From the NCBI GenBank assembly GCA_902761665.1, contig CACWLA010000021.1:1-33297 (forward strand): DNA of 33,297 bases, written 5' to 3'. This stretch comes from an uncultured Lachnospiraceae bacterium (lineage in GTDB: Bacteria; Bacillota; Clostridia; Lachnospirales; Lachnospiraceae). Below are positions 1 to 9,391 of the stretch, piece after piece; the first letter of the stretch is position 1; every line of letters begins with the position of its first letter. The position numbers were made by a program, and so were the translations under genes. Below the pieces are notes generated by a model. The model searched no databases. It saw nothing but the letters and a program-made list of their open reading frames with translations, and was not told the DNA's origin.

Positions 1-755
1 TCATCGGCGTGGATCTTCGCCTTAAGGCCGAGCTCCAGGCCGCATTCAAGGATCCTGCGGCTTTCCTCCACGGTGAAGACACCGGTCTCACAGAAGACGT
101 CGCAGTATTCGGCAAGGCCGGCGGCAGCGACGGCGGGGATCATTTCCTCGCAGATGAGCTTAACGTAGCCTTCGTGATCGTCCCTGTATTCCGGCGGGAC
201 CGCGTGCGCGCCGAGGAAGGTGGAGACGAGTTCCACGGGCTGCGCGCCCTGCAGGTTCCGGACGGCGCGGAGCTGCTTCAGTTCTTCTTCGAGGGAGAGG
301 CCGTAGCCGCTTTTCGCTTCGCAGAGGGTCACGCCGAAGGAGAGCATCTCACGGAGAGCAGCCAGCGCCTTTGCGGTCAGTTCGCCCTCGGAAGCCGCCC
401 TTGTTGCCTTGAGCGTCGAGAGGATCCCGCCGCCCGCGGCAAGGATCTCCAGATAGGTCTTCCCGCGGAGCTTGTCGGCCAGTTCGTGCTGCCGGAAGCC
501 GCCGAAGACGAGATGGGTGTGCGCGTCGACGAGGCCTGGCGTGACCAGACGTCCGCCGGCATCCAGCACTTCGTAGCAGTTCTCAAGATCCATCACCGGC
601 GGCTCGCCGCTCCCGACTTCGCGGATCACGCCGTCTTCCGTGAGGATCCAGGCGTTCTCCAGTTTCAGGATATCGCCCTGCGCGGTGCCGGCCTTCGCAC
701 TGCGGCCTTCAGGCGTTGCCAGCAGGCCGATATTGGAAATCAGTAATTTTGACAT
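1..755 (-). CDS. hutI: Imidazolonepropionase, 3' part beyond window
   Basis: Third step of histidine degradation: hydrolyses 4-imidazolone-5-propionate to N-formimino-L-glutamate in the cytosol, using a metal-dependent amidohydrolase fold. Reading the minus strand from the ATG at 755 gives MSKLLISNIGLL and 251 codons before the window edge. The metal-site motif DAHTHLVF, the GAHAVP segment and a terminal KIHAD (a further metal His) match HutI; about 160 C-terminal residues of the usual 400-420 are missing because of the window boundary, not a mutation. The start codon lies one base after the hutU stop codon, so the two genes are almost certainly cotranscribed and translationally coupled. The family call is firm; the state of the unseen 3' end is unknown. 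Confidence 0.95.
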   Translation of the reverse strand, partial: MSKLLISNIGLLATPEGRSAKAGTAQGDILKLENAWILTEDGVIREVGSGEPPVMDLENCYEVLDAGGRLVTPGLVDAHTHLVFGGFRQHELADKLRGKTYLEILAAGGGILSTLKATRAASEGELTAKALAALREMLSFGVTLCEAKSGYGLSLEEELKQLRAVRNLQGAQPVELVSTFLGAHAVPPEYRDDHEGYVKLICEEMIPAVAAAGLAEYCDVFCETGVFTVEESRRILECGLELGLKAKIHAD

Positions 756-756
756 C

Positions 757-2772
<2,016 letters not shown>

Positions 2773-2862
2773 GAAGTTTCCTCCTTATGAGCAGGGCCGC
2801 GGCCGGGATGACCCGTGCGGCCGGCGTTTTTCGTTCGGGGGCTGCTGCCCTTTCCGAAACAA

Positions 2863-2890
2863 ATTATAGCACTGCAGCGGGCAAAGTCCA
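2863..2890 (-). promoter_or_regulatory. Candidate sigma-A promoter for hutU-hutI
   Basis: On the minus strand a perfect -10 TATAAT (2863-2868) is preceded, after 16 bp, by TGGACT (2885-2890, four of six matches to TTGACA). It lies about 90 bp upstream of the hutU start and points away from the blaI promoter, so the two operons are divergent. Inferred from sequence only. Confidence 0.6.
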
Positions 2891-2946
2891 CTGCATCTCG
2901 GTAAAGCACTTTCGCACCCGAAAGCGGAACGCCCTGCAAAAAATGC

Positions 2947-2975
2947 TTGACAAAGGCGGTTTATCACGATAAACT
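2947..2975 (+). promoter_or_regulatory. Sigma-A promoter of the blaI-blaR1-like operon
   Basis: Consensus TTGACA (2947-2952), a 17-bp spacer and TAAACT (2970-2975). The first BlaI-type palindrome covers part of the spacer and the -10 element, and the second lies just downstream, so repressor binding would block the polymerase. Confidence 0.8.
2960..2973. promoter_or_regulatory. Operator 1 for the BlaI-type repressor
   Basis: Palindrome TTTATCACGATAAA overlapping the -10 region of the promoter. The half-site TTTATC is shared with a second copy 27 bp downstream. Placement ahead of a BlaI-family gene suggests autorepression; binding itself is inferred. Confidence 0.75.
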
Positions 2976-2986
2976 AAAGACAAAGA

Positions 2987-3000
2987 TTTATCGGGATAAA
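2987..3000. promoter_or_regulatory. Operator 2 for the BlaI-type repressor
   Basis: Palindrome TTTATCGGGATAAA, with the same half-sites as operator 1 and differing only in the centre. The start-to-start distance of 27 bp is about two and a half helical turns. It lies at and after the probable transcription start. Confidence 0.75.
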
Positions 3001-3053
3001 CCCGTAGGGCGCTTGCAGCCTGACGGAAGATGTCTCTGAAGGAGGGAGATCCC

Positions 3054-3425
3054 ATGATCAATATTGAACTCGGCGCCGTGCAGGAGCGGTTCGCGGACCT
3101 TGTCTGGGCAAATGAACCGATTGCTTCCGGCGAACTTGTTCGGATCTGCGAAAAGGAACTGCAGTGGAAGAAACCGACGACTTATACCGTGCTGCGCAAA
3201 CTCTGCGAAAAAGGACTCCTGCGGAATGCGGACGGGATCGTTACCGCCCGGATCTCGCGTGATGAATTTTATGCGAAGAAGAGTGAACAGATCGTACAGG
3301 GCTCCTACCAGGGGTCGCTGCCGGCCTTCGTTGCAGCCTTCGTTTCCCGGAACAGCCTGAGCGCCGGGGAGGCGGACGAGATTCGGCAAATGATCGACGC
3401 GTTCCGAAAAGGAGAGCAGTCATGA
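3054..3425 (+). CDS. BlaI/MecI/CopY-family transcriptional repressor
   Basis: A 123-aa winged-helix repressor. The N-terminal half (about residues 1-70) has the family pattern, with a recognition helix around KKPTTYTVLRKLCEKG followed by the wing; the C-terminal helices serve for dimerisation. The ATG at 3054 is chosen over an in-frame ATG at 3030 because AAGGAGGG lies 7 bp upstream of 3054, inside the longer version. Its stop codon overlaps the next gene's ATG (ATGA), so repressor and sensor are translationally coupled, as in bla/mec systems. Two matching palindromes in its own promoter indicate autoregulation. In known systems the partner BlaR1 triggers cleavage of the repressor; whether that happens here, and which other genes are controlled, cannot be read from this window. 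Confidence 0.92.
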   Translation: MINIELGAVQERFADLVWANEPIASGELVRICEKELQWKKPTTYTVLRKLCEKGLLRNADGIVTARISRDEFYAKKSEQIVQGSYQGSLPAFVAAFVSRNSLSAGEADEIRQMIDAFRKGEQS

Positions 3426-5626
3426 GCACGGTATTTCTGAAGATTCTGAACATGAGCATTGCGGCAGGGTGGCTGATCCTGGCAGCGGTCTTTCTGCGCC
3501 TGCTGCTTCGGAAAGCGCCGCGGAAGATCGTATGCCTTTTCTGGGGGCTTGCGGGACTGCGGCTCGTCCTTCCTGTTTCGATAAGAAGCCTTTTCAGCCT
3601 GATCCCGAGCCGTGATACCGTGCCGGCGGATATTGCGCTTTCACCGGCGCCCGCGATCGATTCGGGCATCCCCGCCGTCAACTCTGCGGTCAATCCCATC
3701 ATCGGTTCCTTTGCACCGGATCCGCAGACCGTGGCAAGCGTCAACCCGCTGCAGGTCATCATCCCGGCTGCCGCGATCATCTGGCTGGCAGGCGCCTGTG
3801 CCATGCTGCTTTACGCGCTGATCTCATATCTGAAAATGAGAAGGACCGTTACCGCTGCGGTGCCGGCAGGAGGCCGTGTCTATGCCTGCGATGAAGTGGA
3901 TTCGCCTTTCATTCTCGGCGTTTTCCGTCCGCGGATCTATATTCCTTCCGCGATGGAAGGGGAAACGCTTGCTGCGGTCCTTGCCCACGAAGAGATGCAT
4001 CTGAAGCGTCGGGACCATGTCTGGAAGCCGCTTGCGTTCCTGCTCCTTTCCGTCTACTGGTTCAATCCGCTGTGCTGGCTGGCCTTCATCCTGCTTTCCC
4101 GCGATATCGAGGCGGCCTGCGACGAGGCGGTTATCCGCGGCATGGATAAGGAGAGCCTCGCGGCCTATTCTCAGGCGCTGCTCGACTGCAGTTTCCCGCG
4201 CAGACGCATCGCAGCCTGTCCGCTGGCTTTCGGCGAAGTCGGAGTAAAAGGTAGGATAAAGAACGTCCTGAATTATAAGAAACCGGCCTTCTGGCTGATC
4301 ATCATCGCCGCCCTCGCCTGCATCGTGCTGACGGTCTGCTTCCTGACGGATCCGAGGAAAAAGGGGGAAGAGCCGGTGTCTTCAGAAATATCGCCGGAAA
4401 CGACGGCATCTTCGGCAGATCCGACGGAGAAGGAGCCGGAAACGGGATCAGAAGCACCTGCCGCTTTTTCGCAGGGGTTCTATATAATGGAGAGCCTGAA
4501 CGACGACCGGCTTCAGCCGTACATTCATTTCCTGGACGGTGCAAACTGGCGGTGCGGGGCAAGCACTGAGATGTCTTTCGGAATCTCCGGAAAGTACACG
4601 GTCAGCGGTGACCGCGTGAGAGTGATGAAAACCCAGGGGACGGAGACCCGGGAAGACACATATGTCGAACTGCAGATCCTTTCAGAGACACGGCTGAAAG
4701 TGACGGCTGTCTCAGAAGACTTTTTTGATCCGGGTGCGGAATGGTTTAAGGAGGGAGACGCGCTCAGAACGATGGAGTTTGCTGTTTCTGAAATGTATGA
4801 GGACTCTCCGCTGTTGAAGCAGGGCAGTGCCTGTGCCGTTCTTGCGCAGTATAACCCGTATGCCCTGTTCTTTCCTGATGAGATCGATCCCGGCAGAGCC
4901 GTCTTTCTTCAGATCGGCGGCAGCATGCAGGACGGCGTTCTGACCGGCGGCGATACCTCTTTTGCCCTTCAGAAGAATGAGGGTGACGGATGGAAAACGG
5001 TTTATGATGCGATCTCGGATGACGCTTCCGTGGATATCTCCGGAGGGACGACGGTCTTTCAGGGACTGGACTGCGGGGATACGTTCGAAGTGCACGGAGA
5101 CGGACATTACCGCGTCATCAAGCGGATCTATGTGCAGGAAGGCGTGCAGTACTACACTTCGGATTTTTACGTTCTGAAGCATGCCGATCCGAAAAACTAT
5201 CAAAAGAGCAGTTTTGAAGTCAATCCCCGGGAGGAACTGACCCTCAGCATCCGGTACCCGTCGGTGCTGCGGGTCGGCCCTCCGCCCATTGCGCCCGGAT
5301 ACGCCGACGTCTGCCTTTCCCTCCTTAAGGATACGGGGATCGAGCCGATCTGCGGAAATTCGGCAGACTGCATCATCGAAGAACTGATCGGCGGGGAATG
5401 GTATACGGTGCCGCGGCCGAGCGTTTACATGACCCTTGAGGGGTACATGCCCACGCTCGAAGAGCCCGTCAGACAGACCTTCTTCCTCGGAGGAAGGGTG
5501 CAGCATCCCGGCCATTACCGGCTGCTTAAACCGGTTAACATCGTCGACAGAGAGGCGGGGAACACGGCTGAGTATTACGCCGCTGAATTTGACGTGACCG
5601 CCGAACTGCCGGATGCGGGGAAATGA
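3422..5626 (+). CDS. BlaR1-like M56 metalloprotease sensor with Ig-like extracellular part
   Basis: A 734-aa membrane protein. The N-terminal part has transmembrane segments near residues 8-28, 35-58, 112-135 and 203-226, with the zinc protease motif HEEMH at 189-193 and the downstream RDIEAACDEAV segment carrying the third ligand (E230). A last membrane helix at about 289-308 leads to a roughly 425-residue exterior region. That region has no penicillin-binding motifs (no SxxK, SxN or KTG block), unlike BlaR1/MecR1. It starts with a Ser/Thr/Glu/Pro-rich linker and ends with two beta-rich units, each closing with a GHYRxxK motif, resembling bacterial Ig-like domains. By family analogy, a signal sensed outside would activate proteolysis and relieve BlaI-type repression. 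The ligand is unknown; beta-lactam sensing is not supported. Confidence 0.85.
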   Translation: MSTVFLKILNMSIAAGWLILAAVFLRLLLRKAPRKIVCLFWGLAGLRLVLPVSIRSLFSLIPSRDTVPADIALSPAPAIDSGIPAVNSAVNPIIGSFAPDPQTVASVNPLQVIIPAAAIIWLAGACAMLLYALISYLKMRRTVTAAVPAGGRVYACDEVDSPFILGVFRPRIYIPSAMEGETLAAVLAHEEMHLKRRDHVWKPLAFLLLSVYWFNPLCWLAFILLSRDIEAACDEAVIRGMDKESLAAYSQALLDCSFPRRRIAACPLAFGEVGVKGRIKNVLNYKKPAFWLIIIAALACIVLTVCFLTDPRKKGEEPVSSEISPETTASSADPTEKEPETGSEAPAAFSQGFYIMESLNDDRLQPYIHFLDGANWRCGASTEMSFGISGKYTVSGDRVRVMKTQGTETREDTYVELQILSETRLKVTAVSEDFFDPGAEWFKEGDALRTMEFAVSEMYEDSPLLKQGSACAVLAQYNPYALFFPDEIDPGRAVFLQIGGSMQDGVLTGGDTSFALQKNEGDGWKTVYDAISDDASVDISGGTTVFQGLDCGDTFEVHGDGHYRVIKRIYVQEGVQYYTSDFYVLKHADPKNYQKSSFEVNPREELTLSIRYPSVLRVGPPPIAPGYADVCLSLLKDTGIEPICGNSADCIIEELIGGEWYTVPRPSVYMTLEGYMPTLEEPVRQTFFLGGRVQHPGHYRLLKPVNIVDREAGNTAEYYAAEFDVTAELPDAGK

Positions 5627-5655
5627 ATCCGGTTCTTCGTCCGGCGGACCGCACG

Positions 5656-5682
5656 AAAAAAGCTCCCGTGAGGGAGCTTTTT
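5656..5682 (+). terminator. Rho-independent terminator after the blaR1-like gene
   Basis: Hairpin with arms AAAAAGCTCCC and GGGAGCTTTTT around a GTGA loop, 30 bp after the stop codon. The flanking A and T runs make it plausible in both directions. Confidence 0.9.
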
Positions 5683-5725
5683 CTGATATGCCGGACTGCG
5701 ACTCGCTTCGCTCGCTGGATCAAAG

Positions 5726-5744
5726 GCGGGTAGCCGGACTCGAA
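5726..5744 (-). repeat. Duplicated 3' end of tRNA-Leu (19 bp)
   Basis: The 19 bases GCGGGTAGCCGGACTCGAA are identical to 5878-5896, which encode the acceptor and T-arm 3' strand of the neighbouring tRNA-Leu, in the same orientation. No matching 5' acceptor strand is found nearby, so this is a fragment and not a tRNA gene. Such direct repeats are what tRNA-targeted integration leaves behind, but no integrase is present. Confidence 0.8.
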
Positions 5745-5806
5745 GCCCTTCGGGCACTAGGAGCAGCAAGCTGCTCCGTCGCCGGTAAGCAGCCCTGCGG
5801 GCTGCT
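5745..5806. repeat. Cluster of three short perfect hairpins
   Basis: Three inverted repeats lie in tandem: GCCC-TTC-GGGC (5745-5755), GGAGCAG-CAAG-CTGCTCC (5760-5777) and AGCAGCCC-TGC-GGGCTGCT (5788-5806). None is followed by a T-run, so they are not typical terminators. They sit directly beside the duplicated tRNA 3' end. Function unknown. Confidence 0.6.
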
Positions 5807-5833
5807 GAACCGTTTCTCACGAGACTGCCCATA

Positions 5834-5876
5834 CATAGAAAAAGGACCGCTCGTAAAGAGCGATCCTTTTTCTATG
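5834..5876 (-). terminator. Terminator of the tRNA operon
   Basis: Nineteen-base arms (5834-5852 and 5858-5876) pair with one mismatch around a 5-base loop; both strands carry A/T runs inside the stem. It begins directly after the discriminator base of tRNA-Leu, so it may also define the 3' end processed by RNases. Confidence 0.85.
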
Positions 5877-5960
5877 TGCGGGTAGCCGGACTCGAACCGG
5901 CACGGCATCGCTGCCGACGGATTTTAAGTCCGTTGCGTCTACCTATTCCGCCATACCCGC
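5877..5960 (-). tRNA. tRNA-Leu (anticodon UAA)
   Basis: The minus strand folds as a class II tRNA: acceptor GCGGGTA/TACCCGC, anticodon stem ACGGA/TCCGT with loop CTTAAAA (anticodon TAA), an extended variable arm, and T-loop TTCGAGT. The discriminator base is A and CCA is not encoded, so it must be added by nucleotidyltransferase. It is the second gene of a two-tRNA operon, 3 bp after the CAU tRNA. Confidence 0.96.
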
Positions 5961-5963
5961 GCG

Positions 5964-6037
5964 TGGACCTTCAGGGACTCGAACCCGGGACCGATCGGTT
6001 ATGAGCCGACTGCTCTGACCAACTGAGCTAAAGGTCC
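5964..6037 (-). tRNA. tRNA with CAU anticodon (elongator Met or lysidine-type Ile2)
   Basis: Cloverleaf on the minus strand: acceptor GGACCTT/AAGGTCC, D-arm GCTC...GAGC, anticodon stem GTCGG/CCGAT with loop CTCATAA, and T-loop TTCGAGT. CCA is not encoded. The acceptor and D-arm resemble the Bacillus tRNA whose CAU becomes lysidine-modified to read AUA (Ile2), so Ile2 is at least as likely as elongator Met. An initiator is unlikely because the first acceptor pair is a normal G-C. Confidence 0.93.
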
Positions 6038-6048
6038 GCGACCTCCCG

Positions 6049-6077
6049 ATTCTAACAAAATCAGGAAAAGGTGTCAA
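6049..6077 (-). promoter_or_regulatory. Promoter of the tRNA operon
   Basis: On the minus strand TTGACA (6072-6077), a 17-bp spacer and TAGAAT (6049-6054), ending 11 bp before the first tRNA base. A near-consensus promoter, as expected for stable RNA. Confidence 0.88.
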
Positions 6078-6091
6078 TGACTTTTGTGAAG

Positions 6092-6164
6092 AGAAGATCC
6101 TTCGCTCCGCTCAGGATGACAAAAATCTGTCATCCTGAGCGAGCGAAGCGAGTTGAAAGATCTT
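6092..6164. repeat. Dispersed palindromic repeat, paired inverted copies
   Basis: Two inverted copies of one element face each other: AAGATCCTTCGCTCCGCTC followed by AGGATGAC at 6094-6120, and GTCATCCTGAGCGAGCGAAG running to AAGATCTT at 6129-6164. Together they can form a long hairpin downstream of mecA, and the outer end overlaps the mecA stop codon by two bases. Related copies occur at 16015-16047 and 18059-18085, with an inner fragment at 5701-5716. Confidence 0.85.
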
Positions 6165-6825
6165 ACCCCTTCGGCGGCTCGACTTCACCAGCGGCGATGT
6201 GCTTCAGCGCATTTCTCGCACAGAGCGTCACATAGTGCTCCGCGAAATACGCGGGGCTGCCTTCCGTCACCGGAACGCTGCGGCCGTACTCGGAGAGGAG
6301 ATGGCACACGTGGCTGAAGACCGCCTGATATTTCAGGGAAGACGTGACGCACAGATAGTACACGTTGTACTTGGGCTGCCAGTACAGCGCCGTATGGACG
6401 CCGCGCGGGTCCTCTTTCAGTTCCGGAGGCAGCACAAGAACGCGGCGCGCATCGAAACTGAACGCAGCGACGGGCGCCGGGATCCTTTCCTTGCGGTCGT
6501 TGTCCTTTGCCATGTTGACGATGGCCTGCAGGGCTCTCATCAAATGGTCTGCCTGCGCGGAGATCGGGATCTCGTCCATGGAATTCACCTTCGTCACGGT
6601 CAGGGCGATCCCGCCGCCTCCGGCAGGGGAAAGCTCGACAAGAAGAGGGAATTCGTTGGGCTCAAAGCCGAATTCCTCGGAGGACTGCTCCATCATTTCC
6701 CTGACGAGAGCCTGGGCCGCCTGATCGCCCTGAGCGATCGATTTGATGCTGAGGTGGCGTTTAATGAGGTCTCCCGGGGTCAGGATGCAGCGGATCTGGT
6801 TGTCACTGATTTTTTCGATCTTCAT
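6163..6825 (-). CDS. mecA: MecA-family ClpC adaptor protein
   Basis: A 220-aa protein that starts MKIEKISDNQIRC, the characteristic opening of MecA/YpbH adaptors, followed by a first domain to about residue 70. A central segment (about 70-110) links to a C-terminal domain containing the LYWQPKYNVYYL and LSEYG segments of the family. In Bacillus, MecA delivers substrates such as ComK to the ClpC/ClpP protease and activates ClpC hexamer assembly; here the substrates are unknown. It begins 15 bp after the aminotransferase stop with only a weak Shine-Dalgarno sequence (AAAGAG), so it probably depends on readthrough from the upstream genes. No competence genes are in view. Confidence 0.88.
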   Translation of the reverse strand: MKIEKISDNQIRCILTPGDLIKRHLSIKSIAQGDQAAQALVREMMEQSSEEFGFEPNEFPLLVELSPAGGGGIALTVTKVNSMDEIPISAQADHLMRALQAIVNMAKDNDRKERIPAPVAAFSFDARRVLVLPPELKEDPRGVHTALYWQPKYNVYYLCVTSSLKYQAVFSHVCHLLSEYGRSVPVTEGSPAYFAEHYVTLCARNALKHIAAGEVEPPKG

Positions 6826-6840
6826 TCGTGTTTCTCTTTA

Positions 6841-8112
6841 TTATTCTCCCATCTTTTCCAGAGCGGCAAGCTTGAGGGCGGTGCAGAGCACCTCCATGGC
6901 CTGCTCCAGTTCGGAGGTCGGCGGCAGCGACGGCGCGATGCGGATGTTGCTGTCGTCAGGGTCCTTGCCGTAAGGATAGGTGGCGCCGGCGCCGGTCAGC
7001 ACCACGCCTGCTTCCTTCGTCAGGGCAACGGTGCGTTTGGCAAGTCCGGGATTGGTGAACAGGGATACGAAGTACCCGCCCTTCGGCGTCTCCCAGCGGC
7101 CGATGCCGGCGGGGCGGATCTCCTTTTCGAGCCAGTTCAGGACGCTGGCAAAGCGGGGCTTCAGGATGGCGGCGTGGCGTTTCATGATCTCCAGCGCGTG
7201 TTCCCTGTTCTGCAGGTACTTCGCGTGGCGGAGCTGGTTGACCTTGTCGTAGGAGATGATCTGCACGCCGATGAGCTTCTGCAGGTAAGCCTGGTTGGCT
7301 TCCGAGCAGGCCATGCAGGAAATGCCGGCACCGGGGAAGGTGACCTTCGAGGTGGAGGCAAATTCATAGATCATGTCCGGATTCCCGGCCTCGCGGCAGA
7401 GGGTCAGAATATCGTCGAAGGGAACGAAATCGCCGTCGAATTCGTGGATGCAGTAGGCATTGTCCCACATGATGGCAAAGTCGGGAGCGGCGGGCTTCAG
7501 GTTCGCCATGCGGCGGATCACTTCGTCGCTGTAAATGATGCCGTCGGGGTTGGAGTACTTCGGCACGCACCAGATGCCCTTGACCTTGGGATCCTTGACG
7601 AGCTCCTCGACGGCGTCCATGTCGGGGCCTTCGGGAGTCATCTTAACGGTGATGAGTTCGAAACCGAACAACTCGGTGATGCGGAAGTGACGGTCATAGC
7701 CGGGAGCGGGGCAGAGCCATTTGCGGCCTTCAACCTTGTTCCAGGGCTTTTCGGAATGCAGCAGACCGAAATCAATGCCTTTTGCGACCAGGTCGTACAT
7801 TAACTGCAGCGAAGCGCTTCCGCCGACGAAGATCTCCGAAGGCTGGCAGCCCAGGATGTCGGCCCACATGGCGCGGGCTTCGGGGATGCCGGCAAGGTTG
7901 CCGTAGTTGCGGACGTCCATACTGCCGGACGTGCAGTCTTCCAGAGTCAGGACATTCAGAATGTCGGAAACGGCGTTCAGCTGGTCACGGCCGGGTTTGC
8001 CGCGGGACATGTCAAGTTTCAGGTTCAGTGCTTTCAGTTCGTCGTAGTGTGCCTTCACGGCCGCGTATTCATGATGCCTTTCTTCGGGCGTCATGTCACG
8101 GTAGGGTTTCAT
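6841..8112 (-). CDS. PLP-dependent aminotransferase, class I fold (type Ic aspartate aminotransferase-like)
   Basis: A 423-aa fold type I PLP enzyme. Residues seen include YSNPDG (N188), WDNAYC (D217, N218, Y221) and ASTSKVTFPG with the predicted Schiff-base lysine K256. The N-terminus with DMSRGKPG and the overall spacing match the group annotated as alanine-glyoxylate or type Ic aspartate aminotransferases, found as stand-alone enzymes without the MocR DNA-binding domain. The start is supported by AAAGGAG upstream of ATG at 8112. It lies 23 bp after the CofE-like gene and 15 bp before mecA, consistent with one transcript. The fold is certain; the amino donor and acceptor are not. An aspartate/2-oxoglutarate pair is a reasonable guess from characterised relatives. 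Confidence 0.85.
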   Translation of the reverse strand: MKPYRDMTPEERHHEYAAVKAHYDELKALNLKLDMSRGKPGRDQLNAVSDILNVLTLEDCTSGSMDVRNYGNLAGIPEARAMWADILGCQPSEIFVGGSASLQLMYDLVAKGIDFGLLHSEKPWNKVEGRKWLCPAPGYDRHFRITELFGFELITVKMTPEGPDMDAVEELVKDPKVKGIWCVPKYSNPDGIIYSDEVIRRMANLKPAAPDFAIMWDNAYCIHEFDGDFVPFDDILTLCREAGNPDMIYEFASTSKVTFPGAGISCMACSEANQAYLQKLIGVQIISYDKVNQLRHAKYLQNREHALEIMKRHAAILKPRFASVLNWLEKEIRPAGIGRWETPKGGYFVSLFTNPGLAKRTVALTKEAGVVLTGAGATYPYGKDPDDSNIRIAPSLPPTSELEQAMEVLCTALKLAALEKMGE

Positions 8113-8135
8113 CGCGATCTCCTTTGTTTCGTGTT

Positions 8136-9332
8136 TTAGTTGTTGGTGTAGTTGTCAAAGTAGCCCTGTACCAGGACCACGGGCGTTCCCTTGTCACCGG
8201 AGCCGCTGGTCAGGTCGCAGAGGGATCCGATCAGGTCGGTCAGCTGGCGGGGCGTCGTGCCTTCGGAGGCCATCTGGCCCTTCAGGTCGCCGTCTTTCTT
8301 GCGGATGCTGGCGGAAATGGCTTCCTTCAGCGCTTCGCCGGACAGCTCCTTGAAATCGTTGTCGGCAAGGTATTTCAGTTTCAGCTCGTTCGGCGTGCCG
8401 ATGAGACCGGCGGTGTGGAACGGGGAAACGACCGGATCGGCCAGCTCCCAGATCTTGCCCTGCGGATCCTTGAAAGCGCCGTCGCCGTAAACCATGACTT
8501 CGACGTGCTTTCCGGTGGCTTTCAGGATCTCGGCCTGGATGCCTTCCACGAGAGGCTGGCTCTCGCGGGGGAAGAGCTTGACCTTGTCCTCGGTCGCCTT
8601 GTTGGAGCCGAGCAGGCCGTAGTCGGCATTGAAGCCGCTGCCGTTCACGGACGCGGTCATGATGTCATCGAGGCTGAGGACCTTCTTCGCACCGGCGGCA
8701 AGGAGCAGGCGTTTGGTGCGCTTCCGGGTATGGATGTCGCAGTTGATGACGGTGTCGGTGTAGGCGAGCACGGCCTTCGGCTGGTTCGCGAAAATGATCT
8801 CCGCTTCGGCGCCGCAGCCTTCGATCAGCTCTTCGTAGTAGGCGACGTAGTCCATGCCGGTGAAGGGATGGCGGGGCGCGCCGAAGAGTTCCTTAAAGCG
8901 TTCGCGGGTCAGCACGTCGGAGTAGGGGTTGACGTCTGCCTCGTCGATCTTGTCGATGTCCACGAGGGCGTTGCCGACTTCATCCGACGGATAGTTCAGC
9001 ATCAGAACGACCTTCTTCACGCCGCTCGCGATGCCGCGCAGGCAGATGGCGAAGCGGTTGCGGGAGAGGATGGGGAAAATGACGCCGACGGTGCCGCCGC
9101 CGGTCTTGGCCTTAACGTCGGCAGCGATGTCGTCTACCGTGCAGTAGTTGCCCTGTGCACGGGCTACGATGGATTCGGTGATCGCGATGACGTCGCGGTC
9201 GCGGAGCGAAAAACCGTCGCTCTCGGCGGCAGCGAGCACGCTGTCCGTGACGATGCGGACCAGATCGTCGCCCTCACGGATGATGGGGCAGCGGATGCCG
9301 CGGGAAACTGTACCGACTCTGCGTTCTTCCAT
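8136..9332 (-). CDS. CofE-like (F420-0:gamma-glutamyl ligase family) protein
   Basis: A 398-aa protein with the CofE-type fold. The N-terminus (GIRCPIIREGDDL, then DRDVIAITESIVARAQGN at about 45-62) corresponds to the family's conserved nucleotide- and metal-binding start. The C-terminal half (for example VYGDGAFKDPQGKIWELADP) is an extension usual in Firmicutes homologues. CofE adds glutamates to coenzyme F420-0, but no other F420 genes are here and Clostridia of this kind generally lack F420, so the true substrate is unknown. GAAAGGA precedes the ATG at 9332. It is first in a probable operon with an aminotransferase and mecA behind a strong promoter, which hints at a gamma-glutamyl or amino-acid ligation step. 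The family is confident; the function is open. Confidence 0.8.
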   Translation of the reverse strand: MEERRVGTVSRGIRCPIIREGDDLVRIVTDSVLAAAESDGFSLRDRDVIAITESIVARAQGNYCTVDDIAADVKAKTGGGTVGVIFPILSRNRFAICLRGIASGVKKVVLMLNYPSDEVGNALVDIDKIDEADVNPYSDVLTRERFKELFGAPRHPFTGMDYVAYYEELIEGCGAEAEIIFANQPKAVLAYTDTVINCDIHTRKRTKRLLLAAGAKKVLSLDDIMTASVNGSGFNADYGLLGSNKATEDKVKLFPRESQPLVEGIQAEILKATGKHVEVMVYGDGAFKDPQGKIWELADPVVSPFHTAGLIGTPNELKLKYLADNDFKELSGEALKEAISASIRKKDGDLKGQMASEGTTPRQLTDLIGSLCDLTSGSGDKGTPVVLVQGYFDNYTNN

Positions 9333-9391
9333 AATCGTGTCCTTTCGGAATGCAAACTAAAAGTAAGGGGTAAAACTGCCCCACGATGTGT

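Noticed and set aside
3422-5626. Annotation as beta-lactam sensor BlaR1 or MecR1
   Set aside because: The exterior domain lacks all penicillin-binding motifs and no beta-lactamase gene is nearby. Only the protease and repressor halves match.
5745-5830. A second, degenerate class II tRNA gene ending in the duplicated tRNA-Leu 3' sequence
   Set aside because: No 5' acceptor strand complementary to the fragment and no anticodon arm can be drawn; only isolated hairpins are present.
8136-9332. Participation in coenzyme F420 synthesis
   Set aside because: Only one gene of CofE type is present; no other F420 gene or F420-dependent enzyme is in the window. Kept as family name only.
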